Shown one piece after another: positions 24,818-34,545 of a stretch of DNA of 38,289 bases. The stretch comes from Methylobacter sp. GTDB lineage: Bacteria; Pseudomonadota; Gammaproteobacteria; Methylococcales; Methylomonadaceae. The notes beneath the pieces are model-generated. The model did no database searches. It had not been told where the DNA came from and saw only the letters and a list, made by a program, of their open reading frames with translations. The stretch is taken from the NCBI GenBank assembly GCA_030655535.1, contig JAURVK010000001.1:1-38289 (forward strand), given 5' to 3'. How positions within the stretch are numbered: position 1 is the first letter of the stretch; each line of letters opens with the position of its first letter. Made by a program: the position numbers and the translations under genes.

Positions 24818-26788
24818 GTGTATTCTTCAGTATCGGCTTGTTTTATCGACTCGCAGAAACAGATATTAGTTATGAGTAAATCACCTGATGGACACCTGAT
24901 GACTGAAAGCCTTGACAGGAAAGCAGAGGCATTCTTGGATGAGCACCGTGAAATTATCCGAAAACAGGCAGAAATCATGCTTGCTCACTCCGGTGCCGAT
25001 ATTGCCCGAATGTCCACTGAAGACATTCAAAAGCTGCTGTTTGAATTTCAGGTTCACCAAATAGAACTGAAAATGCAAAACGAGGAATTAAACCGGGCGC
25101 ATCAGGAGCTGACTGCGTCCCGTGACAGCTATGCGCAACTTTATGATGCATCGCCAATCGGTTATCTGACGTTAAATGAATCCGGGATCATTCAAAAAGC
25201 CAATGTTGCGGCAGCAAGCCTGTTGGGTTGTCTAAAAGCAGAACTTATCAACAAGCGCTTGGGGCAGTTTATTCACTCTTCGGATCAGGATAATTATTAC
25301 TTGTTTCTACATGGCCTTTTAGCCCAAAAAACCGAGCAAGTCCTCAGTGCCAAAATCAGGAAGTCGTGTGACTCACCCACTCATCCAGAATGCCAGTACG
25401 TTAAATTGTGTGAGGAGACGCGTTTGTCTCAACCCTGCGATAAAAACAACAATATAACGTATATTGAATGCTGCGCAAAAGTCATTTACAACGATAAAAG
25501 TGTGTTACAGATATGCCTGATTATTCATAACGTAACCGAACGTAAGCAAGCGCAAGAAACCATTGCCTGCCTTAATGATAAACTGGAAGCAAAGATTCGC
25601 AGACAGACCAACGAACTGACCTTAACTAATCTGAGTTTAGTGAAGAAAGTTGAAGAGCTCCGCCATTCCAAACGACAATTAGCGGAACGGGAAGCCAAGC
25701 TCAACTCCATTTTTAATGCGTCAGTGGAGGGCATTATCACCATTGACATGGCCGATATTATCGTATCGGCTAATGCCGCAGTAGAAACTATTTTCGGCTA
25801 TAAACCGGAAGAGTTGATAGGGTGCAATATCAACAAGCTCATGCCGTCATTACCCAGAGAAATGAATGACTGCAACGTGTCCCGTACAGTAAAAATGGCC
25901 GATCAAATTCGGGAGATTGAAGGCATATGCAAAAATGGTTCCATAGTGCCCCTGGATTTGTCCGTGGCCGAATTTTCAATCGATAATGCGCACTATTTTA
26001 CCAATATTGTCCGTGATATAAGTTTACGCAAACACCAGGAACTGCAAGACAAGGAACATCTGGACGAACTCGCCCATGTCACTCGCCTTGGACTGATGGG
26101 TGAAATGGCCTCGGGCATTGCCCATGAAGTCAATCAACCTCTGGCGGCGATTTCCAGCTATACGCAAGCCAGTCTAAACCTTATTCGCACTGAAAATCCT
26201 GACAAGATAAAGCTCGCCGAGATTTTATACAAAACTCAACAACAGGCATTAAGAGCGGGGCAAATCATTCATCGCATGAGAGAATTTGTTAAATCGCATT
26301 CAAAACATCGTTTAACCGCCGACACTAATGCTTTGATTCATAATGCTGCCGACTTATGTATTGCCGAACTTAAACAAAACGACATAAGGCTGACACTTAA
26401 ACTGGAAAACAATTTGCCGCCGATCGATGTCGATCATATACAAATTGAGCAGGTTCTCATAAACCTGATCCGGAACAGCGTTGACGCCTTAAAAGGCTTA
26501 CCTGCAAAACAGCAACGTCAGTTATCCATCTATAGTGACTTAATTCCCAACAATGGCATACAGGTCAGGGTGAAGGACAATGGGCCGGGGATTGATGAAG
26601 ACCGACAACAAAAAATATTGACGCCTTTTTACACGACTAAGGCAGACGGTATGGGCATGGGGCTGTCCATCAGCCGTTCGCTTATCGCAGCCCATGACGG
26701 TAATTTGCATTTCAATAGCCAGCCTGGCAAAGGCACCACTTTTTATTTCACTCTACCCGTACGGAGAAAATCTAATGAGCGTAATTAA
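24818..26788 (+). CDS. FixL-like PAS sensor histidine kinase
   Basis: 656 residues from a GTG at 24818 (GAGAG nine bases before); an ATG at 24872 is the shorter option. An N-terminal helical segment (about 30-100) is followed by PAS 1 (100-242), which has a Cys-rich insertion (C184, C192, C198, C207, C218, C219), then a coiled coil (245-290) and PAS 2 (292-402). The kinase core has the H-box GIAHEVNQPL with His436, N-box INLIRNSVDAL (549-558), G1 DNGPGID, F-box PFYTTK and G2 GMGMGLSIS. PAS 2 resembles the FixL heme PAS but has Asn-Asp where the FixL heme His-Asp lies (REMNDC), so heme binding is unlikely. No membrane helix. Its stop overlaps the response regulator by 14 bp, which makes them a pair. 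Confidence 0.9.
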   Translation: MYSSVSACFIDSQKQILVMSKSPDGHLMTESLDRKAEAFLDEHREIIRKQAEIMLAHSGADIARMSTEDIQKLLFEFQVHQIELKMQNEELNRAHQELTASRDSYAQLYDASPIGYLTLNESGIIQKANVAAASLLGCLKAELINKRLGQFIHSSDQDNYYLFLHGLLAQKTEQVLSAKIRKSCDSPTHPECQYVKLCEETRLSQPCDKNNNITYIECCAKVIYNDKSVLQICLIIHNVTERKQAQETIACLNDKLEAKIRRQTNELTLTNLSLVKKVEELRHSKRQLAEREAKLNSIFNASVEGIITIDMADIIVSANAAVETIFGYKPEELIGCNINKLMPSLPREMNDCNVSRTVKMADQIREIEGICKNGSIVPLDLSVAEFSIDNAHYFTNIVRDISLRKHQELQDKEHLDELAHVTRLGLMGEMASGIAHEVNQPLAAISSYTQASLNLIRTENPDKIKLAEILYKTQQQALRAGQIIHRMREFVKSHSKHRLTADTNALIHNAADLCIAELKQNDIRLTLKLENNLPPIDVDHIQIEQVLINLIRNSVDALKGLPAKQQRQLSIYSDLIPNNGIQVRVKDNGPGIDEDRQQKILTPFYTTKADGMGMGLSISRSLIAAHDGNLHFNSQPGKGTTFYFTLPVRRKSNERN

Positions 26789-27425
26789 CTCGACATCTGT
26801 TGTTTATTTAGTTGACGATGAATTCGCAATACGTGACTCGTTAACGCTGTTGATTGAATCGACAGGGAAAAAAGTCAGGAGTTTTGAATCCGCCGAGGCC
26901 TTCTTGAATAATTATGACTCTAAGTATCCGGGGTGCCTGCTCTTGGATGTTAGAATGCCGTTAATGACCGGTCACGAACTTCAGGCCGAATTATTGAACA
27001 GAGGTATCAGTATTCCCATCATTTTTATCAGCGGCCATGCCGATATTCCAGACTCGGCAAAAGCGTTCAGAGCCGGCGCCATCGATTTTCTGGAAAAACC
27101 GTTCGATAACGAAATGTTGCTGGAACGAATCAATGAAGCCATTCAAAAGGACGTTGCATTCAGAGACGAGTCTATCAAGAAACGCCGTATACAAGACCGT
27201 ATCGATCATTTAACAACGAGAGAAAAAGAAGTGCTGGGCCTGATAGTCAAAAGTCATTCCAACAAGGAATCCGCAAAAATACTCAATATCAGCAATCGCA
27301 CCGTAGATGTACATCGGGCGAGTATTATGGAAAAAATGCAGGCTGAAAATGTCGCCGAATTGATAACGATGGTCATGTATTGTGAAGCGTTGGGCAGTAG
27401 TTCATTGCAAGAAAGGTTTCATTAG
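26775..27425 (+). CDS. FixJ-like response regulator
   Basis: 216 residues from the ATG at 26775, preceded by GGAGA; the frame extends upstream but without support. The receiver domain (8-125) has D14/D15, phospho-acceptor D58 in LLLDVRMP, S86 in FISGHAD and K108 in LEKPF. The LuxR-type helix-turn-helix (145-205) reads LTTREKEVLGLIV...NISNRTVDVHRASIMEKM. It is the probable partner of the overlapping FixL-like kinase and a candidate to bind the TACYTAxGTA array in front of the pair. Full length and all key residues present. Confidence 0.93.
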   Translation: MSVINSTSVVYLVDDEFAIRDSLTLLIESTGKKVRSFESAEAFLNNYDSKYPGCLLLDVRMPLMTGHELQAELLNRGISIPIIFISGHADIPDSAKAFRAGAIDFLEKPFDNEMLLERINEAIQKDVAFRDESIKKRRIQDRIDHLTTREKEVLGLIVKSHSNKESAKILNISNRTVDVHRASIMEKMQAENVAELITMVMYCEALGSSSLQERFH

Positions 27426-27534
27426 TTTTGTAGTTCCGTACGCTTATATTCCACACACCATAACACCTGAGGGGAACTCCAATTCCGTTCTGCCTGGAAT
27501 TTTAACCACTCACACCCTGCTTTCAGGAGCTAAC

Positions 27535-27972
27535 ATGCCAAACCCCGTCACCCCTTTGTTGGCAGCCGATATTTTAATCGAACTGATCGATCAACCTGGT
27601 CGTCCCTTTGTATTGATCGAACGCGCCTATCCGCCCTACGGCTGGGCAGTACCGGGCGGTTTTGTCGACGTTGGCGAAACCCTGGAACATGCCGCAATTC
27701 GCGAGGCCAAGGAGGAAACCTGTCTCGATATTACCCTGACGGCTTTGCTGGGCATCTACTCCAATCCCGAACGCGATTCCCGCAACCATATCGTTACCGC
27801 CATCTATATTGCCGAGGCCGTCGGAATGCCGCAAGCCGCCGATGATGCAAAAAATTTCGGTATTTTTACTTTTGACAATCTTCCCGCCGTGCTGGCATTC
27901 GACCATGCCCAGGTTGTGGCAGATTTTCAAAATTATCGAATGACCGGAAAAGTCACGCCGTTGCGGGTGTAA
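27535..27972 (+). CDS. Nudix hydrolase
   Basis: 145 residues from the ATG at 27535, with CAGGAG eight bases upstream; longer frames have no ribosome site. It shows the Nudix box GGFVDVGETLEHAAIREAKEET (residues about 39-60), with C in place of the final Gly of REUxEExGU. WAVPGG, just before the box, is typical of the ADP-ribose / NUDIX NTPase group. It hydrolyses nucleoside-diphosphate-linked substrates; the exact one cannot be read. It stands apart from the response regulator by 109 bp. Confidence 0.9.
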   Translation: MPNPVTPLLAADILIELIDQPGRPFVLIERAYPPYGWAVPGGFVDVGETLEHAAIREAKEETCLDITLTALLGIYSNPERDSRNHIVTAIYIAEAVGMPQAADDAKNFGIFTFDNLPAVLAFDHAQVVADFQNYRMTGKVTPLRV

Positions 27973-27995
27973 ATGTAAGCAGATTGATGCGTAAT

Positions 27996-28016
27996 GTGGG
28001 CAAAAACCCTGCCCAC
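27996..28016. terminator. Hairpin between convergent genes
   Basis: GTGGGCA (27996-28002), 7-base loop, TGCCCAC (28010-28016), lying between the ends of the Nudix gene and the Uma2 gene. It could end transcription in either direction. No strong T-run. Confidence 0.4.
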
Positions 28017-28021
28017 CCTGT

Positions 28022-28636
28022 CTATTCATCATCAAACGATTCAAATACTTCGCTTAAATCAATCGTTAGCTCAGGAAATAAATGCGGTATTGCCACGCCG
28101 TTATTTGCATACATATCTTTTAATTGATAACGCCCATTAGCGTCTAAGACAAACTGATAGACTGCTTGCTCATAGGGATAAACCAGCCAGTATTCGCTTA
28201 CCCCACTTTCGGCATACAATTCATACTTGATCTGCATTTCTTTTTTAGAATTGCCTTTCGATAAAATTTCAATAATCCAGTCAGGCGCACCGTTACAACC
28301 TTGTTCATCCAGTTTTTGTGTATCGCAAATCACACACAAATCAGGCTGTACCACTGTGTGGATTTCTTTATTGGCTAAGATAGATTTTTTTCGGTCATAT
28401 AAACGCACATCAAACGGCGCGGCATACACACGACATTTTTTATTTTTGAAGAACGCTGACAATGGCCGTGTCAGGTTCATAGAAATGTCTTGATGCTTCA
28501 CATTCGGCGCGGGCGACATCAACATAATTTTGCCTTTGATCAACTCTACAGTCTCATCAAATTGCCAGGTCAAGTAATCGGCATAACTGTAGGTTTTATC
28601 TAAATCTAATTGGGAAAGATGGGTTATTTTGGGCAT
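28022..28636 (-). CDS. Uma2-family (DUF820) putative endonuclease
   Basis: 204 residues starting MPKITHLSQLDLDKTYSYAD. It carries the Uma2 pattern: YLTWQFDETVELIKGKIMLMSPAP, the acid residues in VQPDLCVICD, then APDWIIEILSKGNSKKEMQIKYELYAESGVSEYWLV, a PD-(D/E)xK-like core (Asp, Glu, then Lys on KYELY). The family is widespread in cyanobacteria and some methanotrophs, often in many copies, and its biological role is not settled. It lies on the same strand as, and 62 bp after, gcvP. It has no obvious toxin or antitoxin partner. Confidence 0.9.
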   Translation of the reverse strand: MPKITHLSQLDLDKTYSYADYLTWQFDETVELIKGKIMLMSPAPNVKHQDISMNLTRPLSAFFKNKKCRVYAAPFDVRLYDRKKSILANKEIHTVVQPDLCVICDTQKLDEQGCNGAPDWIIEILSKGNSKKEMQIKYELYAESGVSEYWLVYPYEQAVYQFVLDANGRYQLKDMYANNGVAIPHLFPELTIDLSEVFESFDDE

Positions 28637-28698
28637 GCGGATAAACTCAAGGTAGATTTAATACGGTGTTCGGGATAATAACACAAGCAACCCTGTGG

Positions 28699-31587
28699 CT
28701 ACATGTCCAACGGCGGACAGCGGCAAAACACATGCCGGTCGCCGTACACATTATCGATACGCCCGACCGGCGGCCAGTATTTATCATCATGCTGATCGAT
28801 GTTGGGGAAAAAAGCCTGTTGTTTGGAGTAAGGCAGCGTCCATTTTTCCAGCAGTAAGCGGTGGGTATGCGGTGCATTGTGCAGCAGATTATTTTTGGCA
28901 TCGGCCTCGCCGGTTTCTATGGCTTTTATTTCTTCACGGATGCCGATTAGTGCGGCACAGAACCGGTCAATCTCGGCTTTATTTTCGCTCTCCGTGGGTT
29001 CGATCATCAAGGTGTCGGCGACCGGGAATGACACGGTGGGTGCATGAAAGCCGTAGTCGATCAGGCGTTTGGCGATGTCTTCCACAGTAACATTGCAGGT
29101 CTTTTTGAATTCATGGCAATCGATGATGCATTCATGCGCCACCCAGCCGTTTTTGCCGGTGTATAAAATCGGGTAATACGGGGCTAGCCGTTTGGCGATG
29201 TAATTGGCGTTCAGGATCGCTGTCAGTGTCGCACGCTTTAAACCGGCTGCGCCCATCATCGCGATATATGCCCAGGAAATGGTGTAGATACTAGCCGAAC
29301 CCCAGGGCGCAGCGGACACCGTGCCGATGGTGCCGTGTATATTTTTAGCAGGGTTAACGCCTTCGACTACCGGATGGTCGGGCAGATACGGGGCAAGGTG
29401 CGCGCCAACTCCAATAGGCCCGACACCGGGGCCACCGCCGCCATGCGGGATGCAGAAGGTTTTATGCAGATTAAGATGAGCGACATCGACGCCTATTTTG
29501 CCGGGACGGCTCAAGCCTACCAGCGCATTAAAGTTGGCGCCATCCAGGTAAACCTGTCCGCCGTGCCGGTGGATCAGGTCGCAGATTTCGCGGAACGCTT
29601 GTTCAAACACGCCGTGCGTGGACGGATAGGTAATCATTAACGCGGCCAGGGTGTGTTGATATTCGGCTGTTTTCGCGCGCAAATCATCCAGGCTGACGTT
29701 GCCGTTTTCATCGCAGGCGACGACCACGACCTTAAGCCCCGCCATCGTTGCGCTGGCCGGATTGGTGCCGTGCGCGGAAGCGGGTATCAGGCAGATGTTG
29801 CGTTGCGCCTGGCCCCTGACTTCATGGTATTTGCGGATGACTAAAAGCCCGGTGTATTCGCCTTGAGAACCGGCGTTGGGTTGCAGGGAAAAAGCATCGA
29901 AGCCGGTCAGGTCGCAGAGCATATCTTCCAGTTCGGCAAACATCTGCTGATAGCCGTGGGTCTGGTATAGCGGCGCGAATGGGTGTAGCGCATTGAATTC
30001 GTAATAGGAAATGGTCTGCATTTCCGTCGCCGCATTCAGCTTCATGGTGCAGGAACCCAGCGGTATCATCGAGCGATCCAATGCTATATCGCGTCGGGCC
30101 AAGCGGCGCATATAACGCATCATTTCGGTTTCCGAATGATAGCGGTCGAACACCGGATGTTGCAGGATTGGGTCGCTCCGCAACAAGGCTTCCGGGATGC
30201 ATTCGCCGACAGTCGCATCCAAGCCATTGATGTCGGGGAGGTCTGCTACCGGGGATGCAAAAACCTGCCAGACATCCCTTAAGTTTCCCCGCGTGGTGGT
30301 TTCGTCCAGCGATATGCCGATATGATCCGCATCGATAACACGCAGGTTGATATTGGCTTCCGTGGCTTGGGCGGCGATGCGTTTCGCGCGGTTCGGAGTG
30401 CTGATAATCAAGGTATCGAAATAACACTCGCTCAACACTTGATGGCCCAGTTGGGTAATGCCTGCCGCCAGGATTTGCGTGTAACGATGCACCCGGCCTG
30501 CAATCAGGCGCAAGCCTTCCGCGCCGTGATAAACCGCATAAAATCCGGCGATCACCGCAAGCAGCACCTGGGATGTGCAGATATTGCTGGTGGCCTTGTC
30601 CCGGCGGATATGTTGCTCGCGGGTTTGCAGCGCCATGCGCAAGGCAGGCTGTCCGTGACTGTCTTTGGACACGCCGATAATGCGGCCGGGTACCGAGCGC
30701 TTGTATTCGTCCTTGGTGGCAAAATAGGCGGCATGAGGCCCGCCGTAACCCATCGGCACGCCAAAACGCTGGGAGTTGCCGACCACTATATCGACGCCGA
30801 ATTCGGCAGGCGGCTTAAGCAACACCAGCGCCAACAAATCCGCCGCTACCGTGATCAACGCCGATTTGGCCTGGGCTATCGCAGTGACAGCGGTCAGGTC
30901 TTTTATTTCGCCTTTGCCGCCGGGATATTGCAGCAGCAGCGCAAAAAAATCGTATTGCTCCAGGTTTTGATAGGGATCGGCGACGATAAGCTCGTAACCC
31001 AAAGAGAGGGCGCGGGTCTTGATCACGGCTATGGTCTGCGGATGGCAGTCCCGATCCACGAAGATGTTGTTGGAAGCGCTCTTGGACAAGCGCCGCGACA
31101 TGGCCATGGCTTCGGCCGCCGCTGTGGCCTCATCCAGCAGCGATGCGTTGGCAAGCGCCATGCCGGTTAAATCGATAATGACTTGCTGAAAGTTAAGCAA
31201 CGCCTCCAGCCGTCCCTGGCTGACTTCCGCCTGATAGGGCGTGTAAGCCGTGTACCAGGCGGGATTTTCCAGCACATTGCGTTTTATCACCGCAGGCATG
31301 ACGGTGTCGTAATAGCCCATGCCGATCATCGAGGTGAACACCTTATTGCGTTCGCGCATTGTGCGCAGATGCTTGATCACCGCGCGTTCGCTGACCGTTT
31401 CGGTCAGTTTTAACGGTTCATGATTCAGGATATTGGCCGGAATGGCCAGATCGATAATATCTTCCAGTTCGTTTAAACCCAGCTCTGTCAACATGGCTTG
31501 GGTTTGCTGCGGATTGGGGCCGATATGGCGGTTGATGAAATTACCGCGCATTTCCAGTTGAGCCAGGCTAGGACGAGATGGGGGCAT
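28699..31587 (-). CDS. gcvP: Glycine dehydrogenase (decarboxylating), P-protein
   Basis: 962 residues, the pyridoxal-phosphate subunit of the glycine cleavage system, which decarboxylates glycine and loads the aminomethyl group on the lipoyl arm of GcvH. The two halves are homologous. The N-terminal half begins with FINRHIGPN and has [12 protein letters not shown]. The C-terminal half has the PLP lysine in [23 protein letters not shown] (near residue 705) and the [11 protein letters not shown] motif. Length is normal. It lies 103 bp after gcvT, a gap with tandem repeats. No gcvH lies in the pair. Confidence 0.97.
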   Translation of the reverse strand: MPPSRPSLAQLEMRGNFINRHIGPNPQQTQAMLTELGLNELEDIIDLAIPANILNHEPLKLTETVSERAVIKHLRTMRERNKVFTSMIGMGYYDTVMPAVIKRNVLENPAWYTAYTPYQAEVSQGRLEALLNFQQVIIDLTGMALANASLLDEATAAAEAMAMSRRLSKSASNNIFVDRDCHPQTIAVIKTRALSLGYELIVADPYQNLEQYDFFALLLQYPGGKGEIKDLTAVTAIAQAKSALITVAADLLALVLLKPPAEFGVDIVVGNSQRFGVPMGYGGPHAAYFATKDEYKRSVPGRIIGVSKDSHGQPALRMALQTREQHIRRDKATSNICTSQVLLAVIAGFYAVYHGAEGLRLIAGRVHRYTQILAAGITQLGHQVLSECYFDTLIISTPNRAKRIAAQATEANINLRVIDADHIGISLDETTTRGNLRDVWQVFASPVADLPDINGLDATVGECIPEALLRSDPILQHPVFDRYHSETEMMRYMRRLARRDIALDRSMIPLGSCTMKLNAATEMQTISYYEFNALHPFAPLYQTHGYQQMFAELEDMLCDLTGFDAFSLQPNAGSQGEYTGLLVIRKYHEVRGQAQRNICLIPASAHGTNPASATMAGLKVVVVACDENGNVSLDDLRAKTAEYQHTLAALMITYPSTHGVFEQAFREICDLIHRHGGQVYLDGANFNALVGLSRPGKIGVDVAHLNLHKTFCIPHGGGGPGVGPIGVGAHLAPYLPDHPVVEGVNPAKNIHGTIGTVSAAPWGSASIYTISWAYIAMMGAAGLKRATLTAILNANYIAKRLAPYYPILYTGKNGWVAHECIIDCHEFKKTCNVTVEDIAKRLIDYGFHAPTVSFPVADTLMIEPTESENKAEIDRFCAALIGIREEIKAIETGEADAKNNLLHNAPHTHRLLLEKWTLPYSKQQAFFPNIDQHDDKYWPPVGRIDNVYGDRHVFCRCPPLDM

Positions 31588-31599
31588 GGTTTGTACCTA

Positions 31600-31648
31600 T
31601 TCAGTAGTTAGGGAAAAATATAAGGTAAAAGGTAAAAGGTAAAAGGCG
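31600..31648. repeat. Tandem AAGGTAAAAGG repeats in the gcvT-gcvP gap
   Basis: AAGGTAAAAGGTAAAAGGTA in at least three tandem units (31622-31648), next to a sequence matching the end of the 13732 MITE (minus strand CTAACTACTGAATAGGTAC). Similar tandem units lie in the murA-mlaB and mlaE-mlaF gaps. Confidence 0.6.
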
Positions 31649-31690
31649 AAAAACTAGACTTCAGCATGGCCAATCTTCGCCTTGCGCTCG

Positions 31691-32773
31691 TCATTTATAA
31701 TAGCGGTGGGGGACAAAAGGCAAGGGTGTCACGGTAACCGTGATTCGGTGGTCACGAACCTTGGCGTATAAGGTATTGCCCAGGTTGGCAGAAGTCCGTG
31801 CCAGCAATGCCATCGCAATCGGCTGCCCCAAACTGGGAGAAAAACCGCCGCTGGTAACATGGCCTACGGCAATATCCTCGCTGTTGAAAATTTCACTGCC
31901 ATCCCGCACCGGTATTTTGCCTTGCACCAGCAAACCTGCGCGGATCCTTTCCGAACCGTGCTGCAACTGAGCCAGAATTTTGTCGGCTCCGGGAAATTGA
32001 TTATGACCTTTTTTAAACAACCATTGGAGACCTGCTTCTACCGGCGTAATCGATTCATCGATTTCATGACCGTACAGGCATAGACCCGCTTCCAGGCGCA
32101 AGGTGTCTCTGGCCGCCAAACCTATAGGCTCAACATCGTCTTCAGCCAACAGCAGGCGGGCAAGTTGTTCCGCATCATGATGGCCTACCAAAATCTCGAA
32201 ACCGTCTTCGCCGGTATAGCCGCAACGACTGATATTGCACTTTATACCTTTGATGTAGGTTCCGCAGGCTTGCATAAAGGAGAGTTCCGCCGCTTGCACA
32301 GAAAGCTTTTTCATGACCGATGCGGCGGCAGGTCCTTGCAAGGCGAATAAAGCCTGCCCGGTCAGTTCATTGAAACAACATCGGCCGGATATTTGCTTAT
32401 ACAGGTAGTTAAAATCTTTGTCTTTGCAGGCGGCATTGACAATAATCATCACCCCCGACTCGATGCGGGTAATCATGATGTCGTCCATAATTCCACCCTC
32501 GCTGTTGGTTAATACCGTATATTTCTGCTCGCCGGGTTTAAGCTTGGCAATATCGCCGGGTATCAGTTGTCCAAGTTCCTGAACGGCATCGTCGCCCAGA
32601 ATCAGACACTGCCCCATGTGGGAAATATCAAAGAAACCGGCGTGGTTACGGCAATGCAGGTGCTCTTTCAGTGTGCCGTTACCGTATTGCAGCGGCATAA
32701 GATAACCGGCAAAGGGCGCCATTTTGGCACCCAGTTCAAGATGGAGATTATAAAGTGGAGTCTGTTTTAACAT
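31691..32773 (-). CDS. gcvT: Aminomethyltransferase, T-protein of the glycine cleavage system
   Basis: 360 residues. The T-protein takes the aminomethyl group from GcvH and makes methylene-tetrahydrofolate and ammonia. It shows family motifs: LGAKMAPFAGYLMPLQY, NHAGFFDISHMGQ, EGGIMDDIMITR, QGPAAASVMKKL, SRCGYTGEDGFEILV, RDTLRLEAGLCLYGHE and GHVTSGGFSPSLGQPIAMALL. Full length. First of the gcvT-gcvP pair; its promoter should lie in 32774-32970, which also serves ychF in the other direction. I see no glycine riboswitch in that stretch. Confidence 0.96.
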   Translation of the reverse strand: MLKQTPLYNLHLELGAKMAPFAGYLMPLQYGNGTLKEHLHCRNHAGFFDISHMGQCLILGDDAVQELGQLIPGDIAKLKPGEQKYTVLTNSEGGIMDDIMITRIESGVMIIVNAACKDKDFNYLYKQISGRCCFNELTGQALFALQGPAAASVMKKLSVQAAELSFMQACGTYIKGIKCNISRCGYTGEDGFEILVGHHDAEQLARLLLAEDDVEPIGLAARDTLRLEAGLCLYGHEIDESITPVEAGLQWLFKKGHNQFPGADKILAQLQHGSERIRAGLLVQGKIPVRDGSEIFNSEDIAVGHVTSGGFSPSLGQPIAMALLARTSANLGNTLYAKVRDHRITVTVTPLPFVPHRYYK

Positions 32774-32970
32774 GTCCGTATTGATTTTGGCGTGTAAGCT
32801 ATAAAATTACAGTGTAGTTATTTGTTCGATTATTTGCCACGAACAGCGCGAAAAACGTGAAGAAAGAATCTAACGACTCGGTTCTCACCCTAACACGGAT
32901 TAGGCGAGACTTCATACAGGTTCGCCACCAATAACTTGTTTTTAGTTTTTTAGATTAAAGCCATAGCTTG

Positions 32971-32976
32971 TATAAT
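32971..32976 (+). promoter_or_regulatory. TATAAT -10 box of ychF
   Basis: A perfect TATAAT 66 bp before the ychF ATG, with TTG directly in front of it and a poor -35 (TTTTAG, 17-bp spacer). Confidence 0.5.
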
Positions 32977-33041
32977 CCCTGCTTTGTTTCGGCTTGATTC
33001 ATCTTGCTGCATTCACTTCTTCTAAAATCTCAGAGAACTCT

Positions 33042-34133
33042 ATGGCGCTGTATTGTGGAATCGTTGGTTTACCCAACGTTGGAAAATCGACCTTATTTAA
33101 TGCATTAACCCGTGCGAAAATCGCGGCCGAGAATTACCCTTTCTGCACCATTGACCCCAATGTAGGCGTAGTTCCCGTACCTGACCCTAGAATGGATAAG
33201 CTGGCGGAGATTGTAAAACCCGAGCGCGTGTTGCCTACCACGATTGAATTTGTAGACATCGCAGGTTTAGTTGCGGGCGCGTCGAAAGGCGAAGGCTTGG
33301 GCAACCAGTTTTTAGCCAATATTCGTGAAACGGATGCGATTGCTCATGTGGTGCGTTGCTTTCATGACGACAATGTCATCCATGTCGCCGGAAAAATCGA
33401 TCCGCTCTCCGACATTGAAATCATTAATACCGAATTAGCCTTGGCCGATATGGCTTCCGTTGAAAAAGTGCTGTTACGTGCGAGTAAAGCGGCCAGAACC
33501 GGCAACAAAGATGAACAAGCTAAAAAAGATGTGCTGGAAAAGGTATTTAAGCAATTGGACTCGGGAGAGCCCGCACGAACCCTGCCTTTAACCGAGGATG
33601 AAAAAGCCTTGATTAGAGATCTGTGCTTGATGACGCTCAAACCGGCCATGTACATTGCCAATGTTCAGGATGACGGTTTCGAGAACAATCCCTTACTGGA
33701 TAAGGTACAAGCCCTGGCCGACAAAGAAGGCGCGACGGTCGTGCCGATCTGTGCCGCGATAGAGGCGGAAATAGCCCAGCTGGATGAAGCAGAAAAACAG
33801 GAATTCCTGGACGATCTGGGACTGGAAGAACCCGGTTTGAATCGCGTCGTAAGAGCCGGATATAAGCTACTGAATCTGGCGACCTATTTTACGGCGGGTG
33901 TAAAAGAAGTCAGGGCCTGGACTATTCCGGTCGGTGCGACCGCGCCCCAGGCGGCCGGCGTGATTCACAGCGATTTTGAAAAAGGCTTTATTCGCGCCGA
34001 AGTCATCGCTTACCAGGATTTTATCGACTATAAAGGCGAGCAGGGCGCAAAAGACGCCGGAAAATGGCGGTTAGAAGGCAAAGACTATATCGTTAAAGAT
34101 GGTGACGTCGTTCATTTCAGATTCAACGTTTGA
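33042..34133 (+). CDS. ychF: YchF, Obg-family ATPase
   Basis: 363 residues from the ATG at 33042, exactly the usual length; the longer frame from 32994 adds an unrelated stretch. The P-loop [14 protein letters not shown] (around 8-21), switch region [12 protein letters not shown]3 [20 protein letters not shown] and YchF's G4-like NVQD (E. coli has NVNE) are all present. The C-terminal TGS domain reads [19 protein letters not shown]...[15 protein letters not shown]. YchF binds ATP rather than GTP and associates with ribosomes in stress regulation. The start has only AGAGAA in front of it. It is followed by a hairpin and a tRNA. Confidence 0.96.
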   Translation: MALYCGIVGLPNVGKSTLFNALTRAKIAAENYPFCTIDPNVGVVPVPDPRMDKLAEIVKPERVLPTTIEFVDIAGLVAGASKGEGLGNQFLANIRETDAIAHVVRCFHDDNVIHVAGKIDPLSDIEIINTELALADMASVEKVLLRASKAARTGNKDEQAKKDVLEKVFKQLDSGEPARTLPLTEDEKALIRDLCLMTLKPAMYIANVQDDGFENNPLLDKVQALADKEGATVVPICAAIEAEIAQLDEAEKQEFLDDLGLEEPGLNRVVRAGYKLLNLATYFTAGVKEVRAWTIPVGATAPQAAGVIHSDFEKGFIRAEVIAYQDFIDYKGEQGAKDAGKWRLEGKDYIVKDGDVVHFRFNV

Positions 34134-34139
34134 CAAAGG

Positions 34140-34168
34140 AAGAGCGGGTAATTATAATTCCCGCTCTT
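34140..34168 (+). terminator. Hairpin after ychF
   Basis: AAGAGCGGG (34140-34148) pairs exactly with CCCGCTCTT (34160-34168), 11-base loop. There is no T-run beyond the TT of the stem. It separates ychF from the tRNA. Confidence 0.5.
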
Positions 34169-34185
34169 CAAAGAGCCGTTTACAT

Positions 34186-34262
34186 GGCGATGTAGCTCAG
34201 CTGGTTAGAGCACGGGATTCATAACCCCGGGGTCGGTGGTTCAAGTCCACCTATCGCCACCA
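34186..34262 (+). tRNA. tRNA-Met (CAU), elongator type
   Basis: 77 nt including the encoded CCA. The acceptor stem is GGCGATG/TATCGCC with one G-U at its base. The D-arm is GCTC...GAGC, the anticodon loop TTCATAA, the variable loop GGGTC, the T-arm GGTGG TTCAAGT CCACC, and A is the discriminator. The CAU anticodon could also mark tRNA-Ile2 (lysidine-modified); the G1-C72 pair and overall sequence resemble elongator Met of gammaproteobacteria. The anticodon stem CGGGA/CCCCG ends in an A-C mismatch next to the loop. Confidence 0.93.
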
Positions 34263-34545
34263 AACACTTCTTAACTGATTATTCAGCACCATCCGTACTA
34301 AACGCCTGCTTAATTATGGTATGCGTTTTATCGGCATCGAGCACAGCAACACCAATCCCCAGCTCAAGCCAGCAACTCTAAGAATACAACAACTTTCACC
34401 GGTAAATAAAAGGTCAATCAGTGGTAAACTGAGCCTGAAAATCAACAAAACCCTTTGAAATGTTTGTCCTTGAACTGACAAATATCAGCATCGTAAACAG
34501 CGTTCCTAGTACAATAGTTAACAGTCTTATTATTGAGGAACTCCC

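Noticed and set aside
32774-32970. Possible glycine riboswitch before gcvT
   Set aside because: I looked for the conserved tandem aptamer core and did not find it; the stretch holds only CACGAA-type repeat sequence and an AT-rich promoter area.
32994-33041. Longer start of ychF
   Set aside because: The extra 16 residues are unlike the family, and the ATG at 33042 gives exactly 363 residues.
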